Origin: Glandiceps talaboti
Taxonomy: Eukaryota > Hemichordata > Enteropneusta > Spengelidae
Reading direction: 5' to 3'
Assembly: GCF_964340395.1 (NCBI RefSeq)
Contig: NC_135551.1
Span: 12,548,379 to 12,612,378, forward strand
Length of the DNA stretch: 64,000 nt
Shown: positions 13,881-26,918 of the stretch, piece after piece
How positions within the stretch are numbered: the stretch's first letter is position 1
Layout of the letters: each line of letters opens with the position of its first letter
Translations under genes and position numbers: made by a program
The notes under the pieces: model-generated
What the model was told of the DNA's origin: nothing
What the model saw: only the letters and a program-made list of their open reading frames with translations
Database searches by the model: none

Positions 13881-13954
13881 ATGTACATGAATGCTCTTGT
13901 TGACATTAATTTCAATTTATATGTAAGGGCTGTTTGCCAAGAAATGTATACATT

Positions 13955-14130
13955 CAATCCAAGGATGGCATCTACAATCCAAGATGATATTCCCAAACCC
14001 AGGATGACATTCCCAATCCAAGATGACATTCCCAATCCAAGGATGGCAATCCCAATCCAAGGATCGCATTCCCAATCCAGGATGGCATTCTCAATCCAGG
14101 ATGGCAGGATGGCATTCTCAATCCAGGACT
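13955..14130. repeat. 20-bp minisatellite
   Basis: CAATCCAAGGATGGCATTCC-type units, about nine, with variants GATGAC and AACCC. Confidence 0.9.
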
Positions 14131-15024
14131 GTCTTATAAAAGAAGTGCATCTACAGTATCATGTACATACATGTACATACTACATGACATTTATGTATAC
14201 ATACATAAGGGTTCCTGATGAAATTCCACTTGAGGACTGTTTTCATAGACATAGAACTTGGGATTAAGTACATGTACATCATCTACTACATGTACATGTA
14301 TAATGTAGTTTGCATAGGGTTCCTTCAGTGGCATTAGCAATTCAGGGCTGTTTTCATAGAAATATTAATTTATAAATTATATCTACATGTAATGTCTTTG
14401 TTTATGTTGTTTCTGTATGTTGTTTTTGACTCTACTGATATAAATATGCATTTTTAATTTGTTTACATTATGTCATGTTGAATAAAATATACTATACTAT
14501 GCTATACTACATGTATGTGGGATACCTGGTGGCGCTTGCAGTCCAGGTCTGTTTTCATGTTCTTATCTGAATGAGATACTGTGGTTAAGAGATGTCATAG
14601 ATGTATGAGGGTCCCATTAGTACTGTGCTGTAACATAATACCCTTGATGATATCACATATCCCTTGCTTGTACAGTAGGTGTCCTTGCAATCTGAACAAT
14701 CATGTATTCATATACATTAGATAGTAATTGTTGAAGAATGATAAAAACAGATTCAATTAAATGGTAATGGGTTGGGGTGGGGTACTTTTTGAACTGATCA
14801 TTGAATACCCAAGTAGATTGTATTGTTAGATTTATCAATTGTGTTTTGCTGGTATAATTGAAAGTAAAATTCTATTCTTGATTAAAATTTTAATGTCTGA
14901 ATAACATGGTAATTTATAGATGTGTTGTCACCTGTTACCTGTATTGTACATGTATGTGTACAAAGGTTCATTTCTTTAAGGTTGACCTGTATACATGTAG
15001 ATATCAAAGATATGGTCGAGGTAG

Positions 15025-15405
15025 ACAATTAGATGTTATTCCCCAATATTTTTCTTTGTTCAGCCAAGGAAAATATGAGTGACCTAAGGGGCCTTTGTCA
15101 GTACTCATCTATCGACTCATAGTGACTAACCCCTTAGGTCACGATCATTTTCCAGCTGAATGAAGAAAAATATTGGAGAACAACATAACTATAACAGCAC
15201 CTGTAATATCAAAGAAAAATCAAGGAAAGTAATGGCAATTTTGAACATTTTGACTCATATTTCAAACACAGCAGAACCAGTGACGTAGACATGTGTTGTT
15301 GTGACATAGATGTGTGTTGTTGCGGCGTAGAATGACCAGAATATATACATTGTATTCCATATTTTTTGTTCAAGTTGGCTTATGCATGGTATAAATGATA
15401 ATATT
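15025..15405 (-). mobile_element. Hairpin element C, copy 2
   Basis: Reverse-complement match to 6720-7100: TTCCCCAATATTTTTCTTTG, AATATGAGTGACCTAAGGGG, CATATTTCAAACACAGCAGA and the outer block CATATTTTTTGTTCAAGTTG. The inner hairpin is about 15033-15191. Divergence from copy 1 is appreciable. Confidence 0.8.
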
Positions 15406-15785
15406 GATGAAAACAAGGTTGTTCTAAATGTAGGTAAGGATATTGCAAATTTAAGTTAATATTTTAGCACCTACAATAAATTGGCAAAACTCATTTTAGC
15501 ATGATGATAGAGTCAAGATTTTGATGGAGGCAAAGTTTAGTACTGTTATAGTAATGACTGTCAGAATGATGACAATAATAAGACTAAATATCAGAAATTA
15601 ACACAATTTAAAGAGACAAACAATATAATATTTTCAATATTTAAAATTTGGGGCGATAACTTTTTCCATTTGGCTAATTGAAAATGGACAACATTATGAT
15701 AAACCAAATGTGGAAAATGTTGGTAATGATTTTTGAATTACATACAAATGTAGTGCTAGCACAGTATAATGTTATTACATGTACT

Positions 15786-16695
15786 CTGGTAATTGAGCCT
15801 TCAGTTTTCTAAGATGGACACAAACTAAAACTGTTGTTACAACATGTTGATACAACTGTGATAAGCTATTGAATGGTCTTAGTAGGGCATTCAAGTTCCA
15901 TATACAATGTACACTTGCAGTGTAGTGTTTTGGGACTTCCATGTTTACATTATCTTGATCATAGAGTGATTAAACAGTTGCACAGCAGAGGCACTGTACA
16001 ACATTTTACCCACAACTCTCTCTGATTTGTAGTGTTCGCCATCATCTCCTTGAAGTCAGACAAATCTCACCAGTGTATAGGGTTTTGTAAAAACATTTTT
16101 TCCATTTGGCAAGCGTAGAATTGCCACTGATGAGTTTCTGAATACCCATTTTCATCGGTTCTGGTATCAGTGATTTATTGTAGAAAGAGTAGCAATTTTA
16201 GGAATTTGTCAGCAGATCTTCGAATATTTGTGACGAAACTAAGGAAAATATATGCACCTGTTATGACTTTGCCAAAGATATAGATTTATTTGAATAGGTA
16301 TGACAAAAGAAATTTACATACTAAAACTCATCATACACACTGACTACCCAAGTTATTAACACTTTGACAGTGAAAAGTGTTTTATTCACAGCACATGCTA
16401 AAATTTAGTTGTTAGTTCATTTTTATACAAAATTTAGTACTTTATTTTTGATTCCTAAGTGTTCTTTTGCTACATATTAATTAAACTTAATTACTATGCT
16501 TAAAATGTTGAAAAGTATGGATTATTGAAAAAGTTATAAAATAAGGAACCTCCAAGCATACCAATCAGAGAGAGTTGTGGGTAAGATATTGTACAGTGAG
16601 CGGAACCACTATCACCCGCTTGTTTAAACTATCACATTGAAGACCATTAGATTTTAATTTGCGGCTATCTTAGTAAACCAAGGCTTGATTACCAG
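15786..16695. mobile_element. TIR element A, interrupted by element B
   Basis: The left end (CTGGTAATTGAGCCTTC... TTTTCTAAGATGGACACAAA) and the inverted right end (CTGGTAATCAAGCC... TTTACTAAGATAGCCGCAAA) form imperfect terminal inverted repeats of about 45 bases. A second copy at 30333-30733 shares internal text such as AAGCTATTGAATGG and GTTTTGGGACTTCCA but lacks the 607-bp insert. No open frame is seen. Confidence 0.78.
15992..16598. mobile_element. 607-bp TIR element B nested in element A
   Basis: Terminal inverted repeats of about 36 bases run from CACTGTACAACATTTTACCC into CACAACTCTCTCTGATT at the left. The inverse, ending GGGTAAGATATTGTACAGTG, is at the right. Only two or so mismatches are visible. 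Removing it restores the sequence of the empty copy at 30333-30733 around AGAGGAACC. Flanks AGCAGAGG and AGCGGAAC give only an imperfect duplication. No transposase frame is seen, so it is non-autonomous. Superfamily not assigned. Confidence 0.85.
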
Positions 16696-16844
16696 TGTCA
16701 TACATCAGTATAGTGCAGATATAAAAGATAGTAATGTACAAAATGTAATTTGGGATAGGTGAAAATGTAAAACCCAACAAAAATGTGCGCCTCAGCTTTC
16801 TGGCCAAAAGCTTCATAAAGTAAATGTTCACTAATAGAAAGTGA

Positions 16845-16908
16845 CAGGCATGGTAGAGGAATTGCAAGAACAAAAATCCTCACACGACTGGATTCTAGGC
16901 AAGCTAAA
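16845..16908 (+). mobile_element. Solo arm of foldback element E
   Basis: GACAGGCATGGTAGAGGAAT then GACTGGATTCTAGGC matches the right arm at 13193-13252. I found no partner arm nearby. Confidence 0.55.
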
Positions 16909-17579
16909 CTACAGAAAATCTCAAGAAGAAATTATTGAAATATATATATGAGAATGAATGTTCATATACTTGGGGTTCGTAATAGTAATGTAAATTTCTA
17001 CTCACAGAGTCAAACAAATTGTTGTGACGTTTCATCTGCATAATGTTAGAGGTGTACTACAATAGGATTCGCTTCAAAGAAATGTTTTGACTCTTGACTG
17101 TGAGCAGAAAATTTCATTACTAAGATTGAAATATATTCCTTATTTGACAACAGGATGTGTTTTATAAAGCTTCTCATCAAAGAATGGACATGGTTAATCA
17201 TCTGAGAATCATATCCTCTACATAATTACTTTTATCAAAAGGCAATTACACCAATGAAATGTGATAGATGATTGAAATTGTACGCTAGTAGATTTAAGTA
17301 CCTATGACATTATACGTCTATCTGAAAGATTAGATTCTAACTGTCTCTTCTAACAGTTTGTAGGTTTCTTCTAACCTATTACAATTGAGATAAAAACAAG
17401 ACTGATGATGTTACATCCTGTTACCAGATATCTTGTTTTGATGATTGATCGCTTATTTGTTGTAAAGCAGATGTATTGGCAGTTTGCGAGGATTTCAAAA
17501 ACTTGAGGCAGTGAAAGTGTTGTATTGTATGATGGAATAGAATTCAAACAATGTGTTCACATCTCTTTACATGTATGTA

Positions 17580-18215
17580 TACATTTTGTATCAAGGCTAA
17601 CTATGTTGTATCCAGGCAAACTCTCTTGTATCGAGGCTAACTTTCTTGTACAAATGTATCTGGGCTAACTTTCTTGTATCTGGGCTAAATGTTGTATCTA
17701 TTTTGTGTCTAGGCAAACTTTCTTGTATCTAGGCTAACTTTCTTGTACAAATGTATCTGGGCTATAAACTTTCTTGTATCTGGGCTAACTATTTTGTATC
17801 TAGGCTATCCCTATATCTAGGCTATCTTGTATCCAGGCTAACCATTTTGTAACTATGCAAACTATCTTGTATCTAGGCTAACTATTTTGTAACTACATGT
17901 ATGCTAACTATCTTATATCTAGGTTATTGTAACTCTTGTGTTGATATGTCCTAACTGGGTACATGTATCTACTGTAGGCTAACTACATGTATGTTGTATC
18001 TACAGGCTAACTATCTTGTATCTAGGTTCACTGTCTTGTATCTAGGTTCACTGTCTTGTATCTAGGCTAACTATCTTGTACATGTATCTGGGCTAACTAT
18101 CTTGTGTCTGGGCTAACTATCTTGTATCTAGGCTAACTATCCTGTATCTGGGCTAACTATCTTGTATCTGGGCTAACTATCTTGTATCTACTATAATCTA
18201 GGCTACATGTAACTG
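17580..18215. repeat. ~20-bp variable tandem field
   Basis: About 30 units of CTTGTATCTAGGCTAACTAT with many substitutions (CTGGGC, GGTTCACTG) and small insertions such as ACATGT. Confidence 0.9.
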
Positions 18216-18337
18216 TTCTTTTATTTAAAACAAAACTAAGATGCATTTAGGATTATGAGATTACTTGTACATAGTTTGGTATGGTAACAGCTTTCAAGGT
18301 AGTACATATATACAAGTGTAATCTTCCTGCAATCTGT

Positions 18338-18820
18338 GCCGGTGGCAGAGTGGTTATACCACTTGCCTCTTACCACTGCAGTCAGGGTTGCCGGTGGCTG
18401 AATGGTATACCACTTGCCTCTTACCACTGCAGTCAGGGTTGCCGGTGGCTGAATGGTTATACCACTTGCCTCTTACCACTGCAGTCAGGGTTGCCGGTGG
18501 CTGAATGGTTATACCACTTGCCTCTTACCACTGCAGTCAGGGTTGCCGGTGGCTGAATGGTTATACCACTTGCCTCTTACCACTGCAGTCAGGGTTCAAA
18601 CTCATTCGGGGTTTGATTAAATTTACCACACTGTACAAGTAAGAAGAGTGTCGTTCAGTTTGACTTTACCGAACAATGCAGGTTTTCCCGGAGTACTCCT
18701 GTTTCCTCCTGCACGGACACTGGGATCCTCCTTCTGTGTTTTGGGCAATGCCTGTTGGTATATAAAATAAATAAATGAATAATAAATAAATAGGTAAATA
18801 AATAAATAAATAAAAAACTA
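18338..18820 (+). mobile_element. tRNA-derived SINE with five tandem heads
   Basis: Five copies of a ~52-bp head unit start at 18338, 18390, 18441, 18493 and 18545. The first has A box TGGCAGAGTGG and the others TGGCTGAATGG. The B-box-like GGGTTCAAACTC is present only after the last unit (about 18592). The body that follows matches the 21.5-kb SINE (CCGAACAATGCAGGTTTTCC, CTCCTGTTTCCTCCTGC), and the tail is (AAAT)n. Confidence 0.85.
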
Positions 18821-18964
18821 CCTGTAGATTACTTTTTTTTTTTATTTGTAACTGTCCATTCACTGTGACAGATTGTTTAATGAAAGGCCCTCCTAATAAA
18901 GGATTATCATGCAGTGAAGTGTGGAAAGCAGTCGTCCAGCAGACCATTAGAAAAAGTCAGTCCA

Positions 18965-19090
18965 GATAAAAAGAGTAGTGTAATAGTCATGGTGCCACTG
19001 ATAGATAACACTAATGTGAGAACCTGGGATTGAAACCTTGGCCTTTAATTGAAACAGTCAATGGAGGCAACATTTCTCATAATACATCTT
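18965..19090 (-). mobile_element. SINE fragment, minus strand
   Basis: On the minus strand: AAAGGCCAAGGTTTCAATCC, CAGGTTCTCACATTAGTG and TTATCTATCAGTGGCACCAT. It matches the 46.8-kb fragment. Confidence 0.5.
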
Positions 19091-21540
19091 CAATCTTCAT
19101 AATATCAAACTTGGATATGTCTATTCTTTGAAATAAGTTCCAACGTAGACACTTTTTTCCATGAATTTGATTACATGAATGATCCCATTAAAAAATGAGT
19201 GAAAAGATTCCAAGCTATTAATTGAAACAAATCAACAAACCCCCTTTATGGTGATAATACATGTACAGTCCTGATAAAGAATTAATTATACTCCATCGTA
19301 CTTTGTACTGAATTACAAAAAATACTTGAAATGTTCTCATCGCTATTTTTACCGGAAGAATTTCTCCGTGCGTCAGCAAACCCTTGTTATGATAAAATTC
19401 TCATAGATAATTGATTAATTGATGACAAAAATGAAATACATAAAAAGTACATTGTAAATCCACTTTAATCGTTAGTCCTTGTTTTTAGTCAATAAAATCT
19501 GAATTTTGTCATTTAGTATCAAGAAAGTAGAACAGATGTGAAACAGATGTTCAGACTCTCATGAGTTTAACTTTAAATGTATTTCAGTTTATTTCATTTC
19601 CCTGTGTGTTTTTTTAAAATTGTTATTGTTCAGGACTTTTGAATATTTTTTTTTTATACTAGATAGGCTGCTATATCAAATAAATAAATGTTAAATGTAG
19701 TGTGGTGCTATATTACAAACCACCAATCAGTTCATACACATGTACATGTACTGTGATGTGTACAGTGTGTACAAGGACATTGTATTTTATTTAAACTCAC
19801 ACCAGGATTTTCCTTATATAACTTATAAGTCAGGCAAGGTCAGTTATCTGTGTATACCAGACAAGGCCTTTTGTAATATGACCAGATCAAGGTTGTTCAC
19901 CCCATCTTTGTTTTGAGTCTATACCGGGGTGTCTATATGAGTGCAAAACCAGTATGTCATCCATAAAGCCAATTTGATCTATGGGGGTGGGAGGAGGGGG
20001 GGGGGGGGTCTGTATGAATGCAGAACCAATATGCTATCCATACAGCCAATTTGATATACCACGTATACAAAGTACACATGTTAATGTTTGTTGTGTATCT
20101 TACATGTCACACTACTTAAAAGTGGTCTGAGCTTACATGTACACCAGTACACTCGTTGTTTATTTCTTCTACAAAAAGTAAAGTTTAACTAGTGTTGAGG
20201 GGAAACTCAGAAAAAGGTGTCATGTATTATATGTGCAACTACAATGTATAGTAACTGATTCCGTTTTGAATTGACCTCTCCATTTGGTCATTTTTTATAG
20301 TGTAATTTATAGTCACAATTATCAAAAGTTTGTCCAAAAAACAACAACTACATGTATTACTATTATCGACTTAAAAAAATGCCTTTTAGGTATCATTTAA
20401 TCACCTAAAATGACTGGATTACTCTCATATTAATGTACATGTAACCCCCATTAAAAAGTATGTAAAGTGTGTGGTGTGTGTACATCTTTATGCATTTCCA
20501 ACTTTTAAAAAAAAAAATTCTTTCTGTGTTGTTTTGTTTATATTCTTTTCTGTCATTCTTTTAGATTTTCAGAATTTTAAGATTTGAGACCTCAGCCCAG
20601 CATTGATATGAGTCATTCAGTATATTATATGTATGTTTACTGAATAAGACATTTCAAACACTTAGTATACATTGTAATGGATTGTATTCGTACTTTCTTA
20701 CTTGTACAATATACTAAGTTGTACACACCAAAACAGTGTACATGTACACATGTCAAAGATAGAATAACTTTTACAGAAAATCCAAGACAATAAGTCCTTG
20801 ACCTCCTGGCCTATATTTGAACACAAGAAACAATGATGCAACCCTTTGTTCACATACATAACATACACACAATGTATGTATGTTTTCAGGACATTTTCCT
20901 TTATTTCCAGTATAATAGTACTAGTGCTGTAAAAAAAATGGTGTACTGTACAGGTATTGGCTGGAATTTTGCAAGGCCATCTACAATGTAGTTCTTATAA
21001 ACATGGTTCTGTAGGGTTAGGAAAAACAAATGCCAAATCCAAGCCAGTGTTTGTCAACAGCACTGGGTAACTTTGTCAAAGTTTTTGCCAGGTCTTTAAT
21101 CACTCACTAACAGAGAGGGATGCACTACCTTCTACTGTCATCGAATCGCCTTTGACATATTCATTCATGACAAGACTTACTGATCACTTAAATCAGTAGT
21201 ACTCATATCTTAACCCTTGACCCCCTTTGGAGTGATACTCCTAACGAGATGGTGCCAATTATTTATCCAGATCCAGAGGGTACATGTACATACATACAAA
21301 ACATATACAGTAGGTGTCTCTGGCAAAGATATGTATATGCCTACAATTGTTCCCATTGCCATTACATTTATACATACATTGTACAGTACATTTGTATGCA
21401 GCAGTATTTTATTTACTGACCTGCTGGTGATCTGTTTAACAGGGCAAAAAGCTATGTAGTCAGAACTTTTGGAAACCCTGTAAGTTTCAAGTTTTATTGA
21501 GACTCTTCAGTTTCATTTGTGTTAATATACAAAATTAACA
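19090..21540. other. Non-coding AT-rich DNA
   Basis: Contains a G-run near 19998 and many ACATGTAC words. No exon-like sequence was recognised on either strand. Confidence 0.6.
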
Positions 21541-21802
21541 GGTTGTCGGTGGCCGAGCGGTTAGCTCGTACGCCTCTTACCTCTGCAGTCTGGGTTCGAA
21601 CCCGCCTGGTGTTGGCTGGGTTTGATTTAAAATTTAACTAGGTCTGCATGTAAGAAGGGTGATGCTCAGTTTGACCCTGCCGAACAACGCAGGTTTTCCC
21701 CGGGCACTCCGGTTTCCTCCTGCTTCTTCAACACTAGGGCACTAGGGCGCTGCTCTGCGGCGACCATTCAACAAATTTCCGAATTTATTTGGACAAATAA
21801 AG

Positions 21803-21834
<32 letters not shown>
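21541..21834 (+). mobile_element. tRNA-derived SINE, full-length-looking
   Basis: The head has a Pol III A box TGGCCGAGCGG (21550-21560) and a B box GGTTCGAACCC (from 21593), spaced as in a tRNA. The body contains CCGAACAACGCAGGTTTTCC and CACTCCGGTTTCCTCC, a widespread animal SINE-like text. The 3' tail is (ATT)n. It is not a functional tRNA gene because it continues into the SINE body. The related copy at 18338-18820 has a multiplied head. Confidence 0.85.
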
Positions 21835-21837
<3 letters not shown>

Positions 21838-24690
21838 AGTATGGGCTATTTTTCATCCAATTCTTTATTGTAGAAATATTGTTGTAACTTTGTCAATAAT
21901 AAAGATATTGACTCCAAATTTTCAGTGTTTGTGCCTTTAATAATATCCACTGTGACATTAAAAACATTAAAGTATAGTTTGTTTACATTATGATGAAATT
22001 TGACACCTGTGTATATTATTATATCATACTTTTCATGTTGTAGAAGGCAATTTTGATTTTTTGTAGTATTTCATAACTTAGTAAGACCAGAGCTAGAGTT
22101 CAACAGTGGCTTGAGAACTCATGATAGATACTTTAATATTGCCCATAAGAAAAACATTGACTTTAAACTGGGAATGTTATGATGCTATTTATAAATGATA
22201 TATACTGTCTCAAAATATAGTAAATAATCATTAAAGAGATTTCCATAGTACCTAGTATCCATCAAGTGATGCTCACACGAGTGCTTTACAATAGATACTG
22301 TCATAAATACATTGTGTAAGCTCTCGAAGAAAGGCATGTCTTTAGTCTTGACTTGAAAGTCTTATTACTCGGTGCAGAGTTGACAGTGTTTGGCAGTTGG
22401 TTCCACAGAATTGCAGCGGTGTATCTACATTCTATATCTGTCTGTAAAAAACATGTCAAACATATCACAATAACACAAGTTTGATCATCATCAACAGATA
22501 ATGGCTGATTTGAAAGATAAAATCGACTGTACAGGAATGCATTTATTTCACAAATATAAACAAGTTTTAGCAGTTTTTGCAGAACATTATAATGTTATTT
22601 CTATATTTTGTATCGCAAGATTTAGTCTGCTGATTTTCAAAGAATGGTATTTGCAAGTGGGAACTCGATTCAACTGGAAAAAATAGTCCACTGAATTGTT
22701 AGAAAAGTACAGTGTACTGTGTTCAGTATTTTATTGTATATATGGGTGGTGACTCACACTTTGTATATGTACATTGAATGTGTCCCTATCTGTTGGTATG
22801 CTATATGGATGTCATCAAGTCTTGACCCTAGGTGTGTATCTATTTCAAAGTAACACAACATGAACATAGATACAGTGATGACACAAAGTATCTGAGTTTC
22901 ATGAAGTAAGGGATACTCAGATCATGTATAATAATATTACATTGTTGAATTTATTAATTGATGATGATGTGACCACTCATCTACCGTTAGTTACTACATT
23001 TGTAACTTGAACCATAGACCCTACACGAAAGGGTCTATGCTTGAACTTACAAACATGTATGCAAGCTACATGAATTGTGAGCCTGGCGATAGTATCGGTT
23101 GTTAGATTTCATGAAGATTTTGCAGCTATTAATAAATAGTAGTAGAGTAATAAAACAGAAAATGCTGCTAGGACTGTGATAGTACAAAGGAATGCAAAAG
23201 TAATGAATAAAACAGTCCTGATAAATAAATACAATCCGAGGACGTCTTGAATTAATATTGTTTGACAAGGATAAAGGCAAGATATGAGTAGGTACAAAGC
23301 CTGACTTGTATCTGTGTAGTAACACAGAATAAAGATGTGCGTGTATGCGTACATGTATTTATGTGCTTATGTGTGTGCATGTTTGTGTGTCTGTGTTCAT
23401 TTACATGTACATGTATGTAGATGTGTGTGTACAATGTATATACGGTACATGTATATACATGTAAATGTGCATGTGAGTATGAAATAGTAACAATTTAGTA
23501 ATATTAGATATGTTTTCATTGGAAATCAAATAACAACAAAGTGTAAAATTCACACTATCAATTTCAGTGTGAGGACTACATGTATTCAAATGTAACTCAG
23601 AAAGGAAAGGGGTTATTTCCCAAACATCAGCTTTTCAAATATTTATCTGCATTCTGAACATTCCACTGTATGCGTCTACAACTTGGAGCCTCAGTCTTGT
23701 CAAATACATGTGTATTACTCACTTGCCTCAGTATATATTTACACATTCAAATGATTAAAAAAGAGAAGTCCAGTCAGATTTATTTCTGTCTTTAGTATAC
23801 ATGTACTTGTATTGATTACTGCCATTTACATATCAGTGATTTGGGGTAAAAATAGCACTACGATAACTTACTCAACTTTGAAATCTTGTAAAGAAGATGA
23901 CTGTACTGTATTCAATTGAGGATTTTGATGATGTCATCACATTTACATGATTGTGTACTTAATCTGTCTGACTTGACTTATAAAAAGAGCCTCAAGACAT
24001 AGAAATCAGGGTCATGTGATACATGCAGATATTCTCAATACATGTCAAGTGCAGTAGGGCTTCTTTACAAATATTTCAAAGTTGACTCTCAGTTACTAAA
24101 AGTGATATTTTATTACCCAAAATTGTGTAAGTTGATAACAGTAATCAGTATACTAAAGGCAGAAATAAATCTGATTGGACTCTTTCTTTAATTAAGAAAA
24201 CAAAACTGTGAGTGTGACATGACCGTAAAATTTTTTTTTTTTTTGTATCTCCATACAACCAAATTCATAAATTTTGTGATGAACTTATAACATTGAAATT
24301 TTCAAAAAAAGCAATCATGGATATTGTACAATAATAAAAAGTGTGTTTTCTACTTACAATATTTACGACTATAACTCATAAAATCTGCTCATAACTAGAT
24401 TTATATGAGTTCAACTTTTGTGTGTCAAAAGTGTAATAATAATAATATGAACATAAAACAAGATTTGACTGTCATAAAAAATAGAATGCACATCATGATT
24501 CATGATAGTATTCACATGCAACAGTGTATACCCGGGTATGTGTCTGGGACCAACATCTCATAAAGTTTTATCTCCATTTAAGACTGTACAATGTATAGAC
24601 TTTCATGTTATGAAAAATTATAACATTTAGATTAGGCACACATAAATAATGGAGAGCATTTATAACTTACAATGTACATGTAGGTAAACT
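21835..24690. other. Non-coding DNA, with a possible LINE 3'-UTR-like stretch
   Basis: About 22290-22440 (AAGAAAGGCATGTCTTTAGT, TTGGCAGTTGGTTCCACAG) has the style of an invertebrate L2/CR1 3' region. The evidence is weak. A short hairpin lies at about 23012-23040 (CATAGACCCT / AGGGTCTATG). Nothing else was recognised. Confidence 0.4.
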
Positions 24691-24765
24691 TATAGTTCCT
24701 ATAAGGTATCATTACCATTTACACATCCACTTTCAGACATGTCTTTAGTTAGAAACCATGTTGGC
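24690..24765 (+). mobile_element. Decayed TAGTCTAG MITE copy
   Basis: TATAGTTCCTATAAGGTATC, ATTACCATTTACAC and GAAACCATGTTGGCATCCAG follow the order of the family. The terminal TAGTCTAG is lost. Confidence 0.5.
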
Positions 24766-24789
24766 ATCCAGTGATTTAGTTAGAAATAC

Positions 24790-25205
24790 CGGCATCTCAT
24801 AAATTTGTAACTTGATTTATTATGTATTTAAACTACTTTTATAAATATTTAAAAACTATAACATGAGTTTGTAAAAACTGCCTTGAATGATAAACTTAAA
24901 AAAAGAGCAAACAAGTGTACAAGTTATCAAGGAATCACGTACAGATATCTCATAAACTTGTAACATGATTTATTGTATACTTAAAATAATTTTATAAATA
25001 TTTGAAAACTCTAATGATTGTACCATAAGTTTATAAAAACTGCATTGAATGATAAATATAAGAAAGAGCAAACAAGTGTAGTTACCAAGCCATACAGATA
25101 CCTTGAGAAATCCCAATACACAATGCCATATCTCATAAACTTATATACATGATTTATTACATACTTCAAATAATTCTATAAATATTTGAAAACTATAATT
25201 ATAAT
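24790..25205. repeat. ~150-180-bp tandem repeat, about 2.5 units
   Basis: ATCTCATAAACTTGTAAC, ATGATTTATT, TTTATAAATATTTGAAAACT and GAGCAAACAAGTGTA recur from about 24793, 24946 and 25129. Confidence 0.8.
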
Positions 25206-26269
25206 ACCAATCATGTACATACAGATACAATTATCTTTATTTATACAGTTGATAATTCTTTGAACATACATACAAAGAATTTCCCTACTACTATGCAGTG
25301 AGGAAACCAGTGTGCCCAGAACTCCAATTGAATAATACTTGCATGTGTTACACATCGCAAACTTTACTCAAACCCTCACCTTGGCTTAGACTGTGATCGT
25401 CGACTGTAGTGCAGCATGGTGTAGGCAAGGGGGTTATTAAACTACATGTACACTTATTCATACATATATTTCCCAGGTAGATACACAAAAACAAACAAAT
25501 GTAGAAATACAATATCATGTATTGACACAAATTGGAACATTATTCCATTACATCATACAGTGTATTGTCTGTAATCACCTATTAATAGCATGCCATGTTT
25601 ACATTGTAATCTGTGATTTGCTTGGCAATCTCACTAAACACTTGTAATACTATGAACTGCAAACAATTACGTTACCCACTCTCCACATATCAGTTATCAT
25701 TATGTCTGTTTGTAGTATTCCATGTGAATTACATGTATGTCCCAGTTGTGCTCATCTCAAAGATGTCACATGGAATATTGACCTCATTTGAAATTGAAGA
25801 TAGTCAATTAGGCTACGTTATCACTCCCCATTGTGACCAATCACTGTGAGTACATTTTTGTTTTCAAACCAATCAGTTTGAGCATATAATTTTCAACCAC
25901 ATTAACCAGTTGGAGTTGCCATTGATAGCATATTACTAATGGTTAGTGATCACAGTGAAGCAAAATCACAGATCACCATATACACAGACTAAAATCTCCT
26001 TCATATTTAGCATTGATTTATGAGGCGTAATCTTTTATCTCTGTCAAAAATATTTGATGAAGTACATTCCTATAGGTGTAGTTGATCTGTAACATTGGTT
26101 GTATTGTAACCTGGTGCCTATGGCTGCAATGAATCAGCCGAGATTATGGTCCCACTGAGACCAACCACTTAAAACTATCTATAGAAAGTAGATAGCTAAG
26201 GGCAAGTCTGTCTCTTGGCAATGCTTGATTCATTACTATATCTTTAGAGGAAAGTACTTGCATTGACTT

Positions 26270-26455
26270 GAAGAAGGTAAAATCTACCTTAGTTCCTAAA
26301 GTCATATTAACCCAGTTCCCTTGGCCAGTGTACTAGTGTTTTAGTTACAGAAAATAAGTGTGTAAAATCTTTACCTTTTGTTCCTGGTATTACTGGGGAA
26401 CTAAAGGTAGATTTTAATTTTTTACGCACTTCTTTTACCAGGGTTCCCCACCATA
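26270..26455. mobile_element. Small inverted-repeat element with GGTAAAATCTACC ends
   Basis: GAAGGTAAAATCTACCTTAG at the left, inversely GGTAGATTTTAATTTTTTAC at the right, ending TTTACCAGGGTTCCCCACC. The same words make up the tandem block at 7698-7950. Confidence 0.55.
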
Positions 26456-26687
26456 CAATGTATATTGTAAATATGCAAATTCTAACTAATTTCGCCCTTT
26501 TTTGATTACCAGCATTTACAAATCTGAGGAAAAACACTGAATAACTTGCCCCTTCACAAACATTGTTTTAAAGCAATTTATGATATAACTTTAAGGCTTC
26601 TTTACGAATGAAAATAATTTGATGATAATGAAGTGAAATATGCTAATTATTCAGAGGACAATAAATTATATCATAATTTACATTGGA

Positions 26688-26918
26688 ACAGTAAATTGGA
26701 AATAAGTACATTTTGATCCATCTGTATGTACTATGAGTATGATTACCTTGTTCATGCAATTATTTAATTATTCAGCGTTAATGTCTAAGGCTCTCTGAAA
26801 TGAAAGAGAGACAATAACGCTGCATGAAGAATGAAATCATTTCAATGATCAAGGTTTTAAGTACTGGGTAGACGGATTGAAATGTCAAATTCATTTCCAA
26901 TTTACCGTTCCAAAATAA
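26688..26918. mobile_element. ~230-bp foldback element G
   Basis: Left arm TTGGAACAGTAAATTGGAAA pairs with right CATTTCCAATTTACCGTTCC. The arms continue to the centre, where CAGCGTTA/GTCT/CTCTCT pairs with AGAGAG/AGAC/TAACGCTG around 26773-26822. The loop is GAAATGAA. The whole is one long imperfect hairpin. Confidence 0.72.

Noticed and set aside
21541-21615. A tRNA gene with A and B boxes
   Set aside because: Sequence runs straight into a SINE body and (ATT)n tail, so it is a SINE head.
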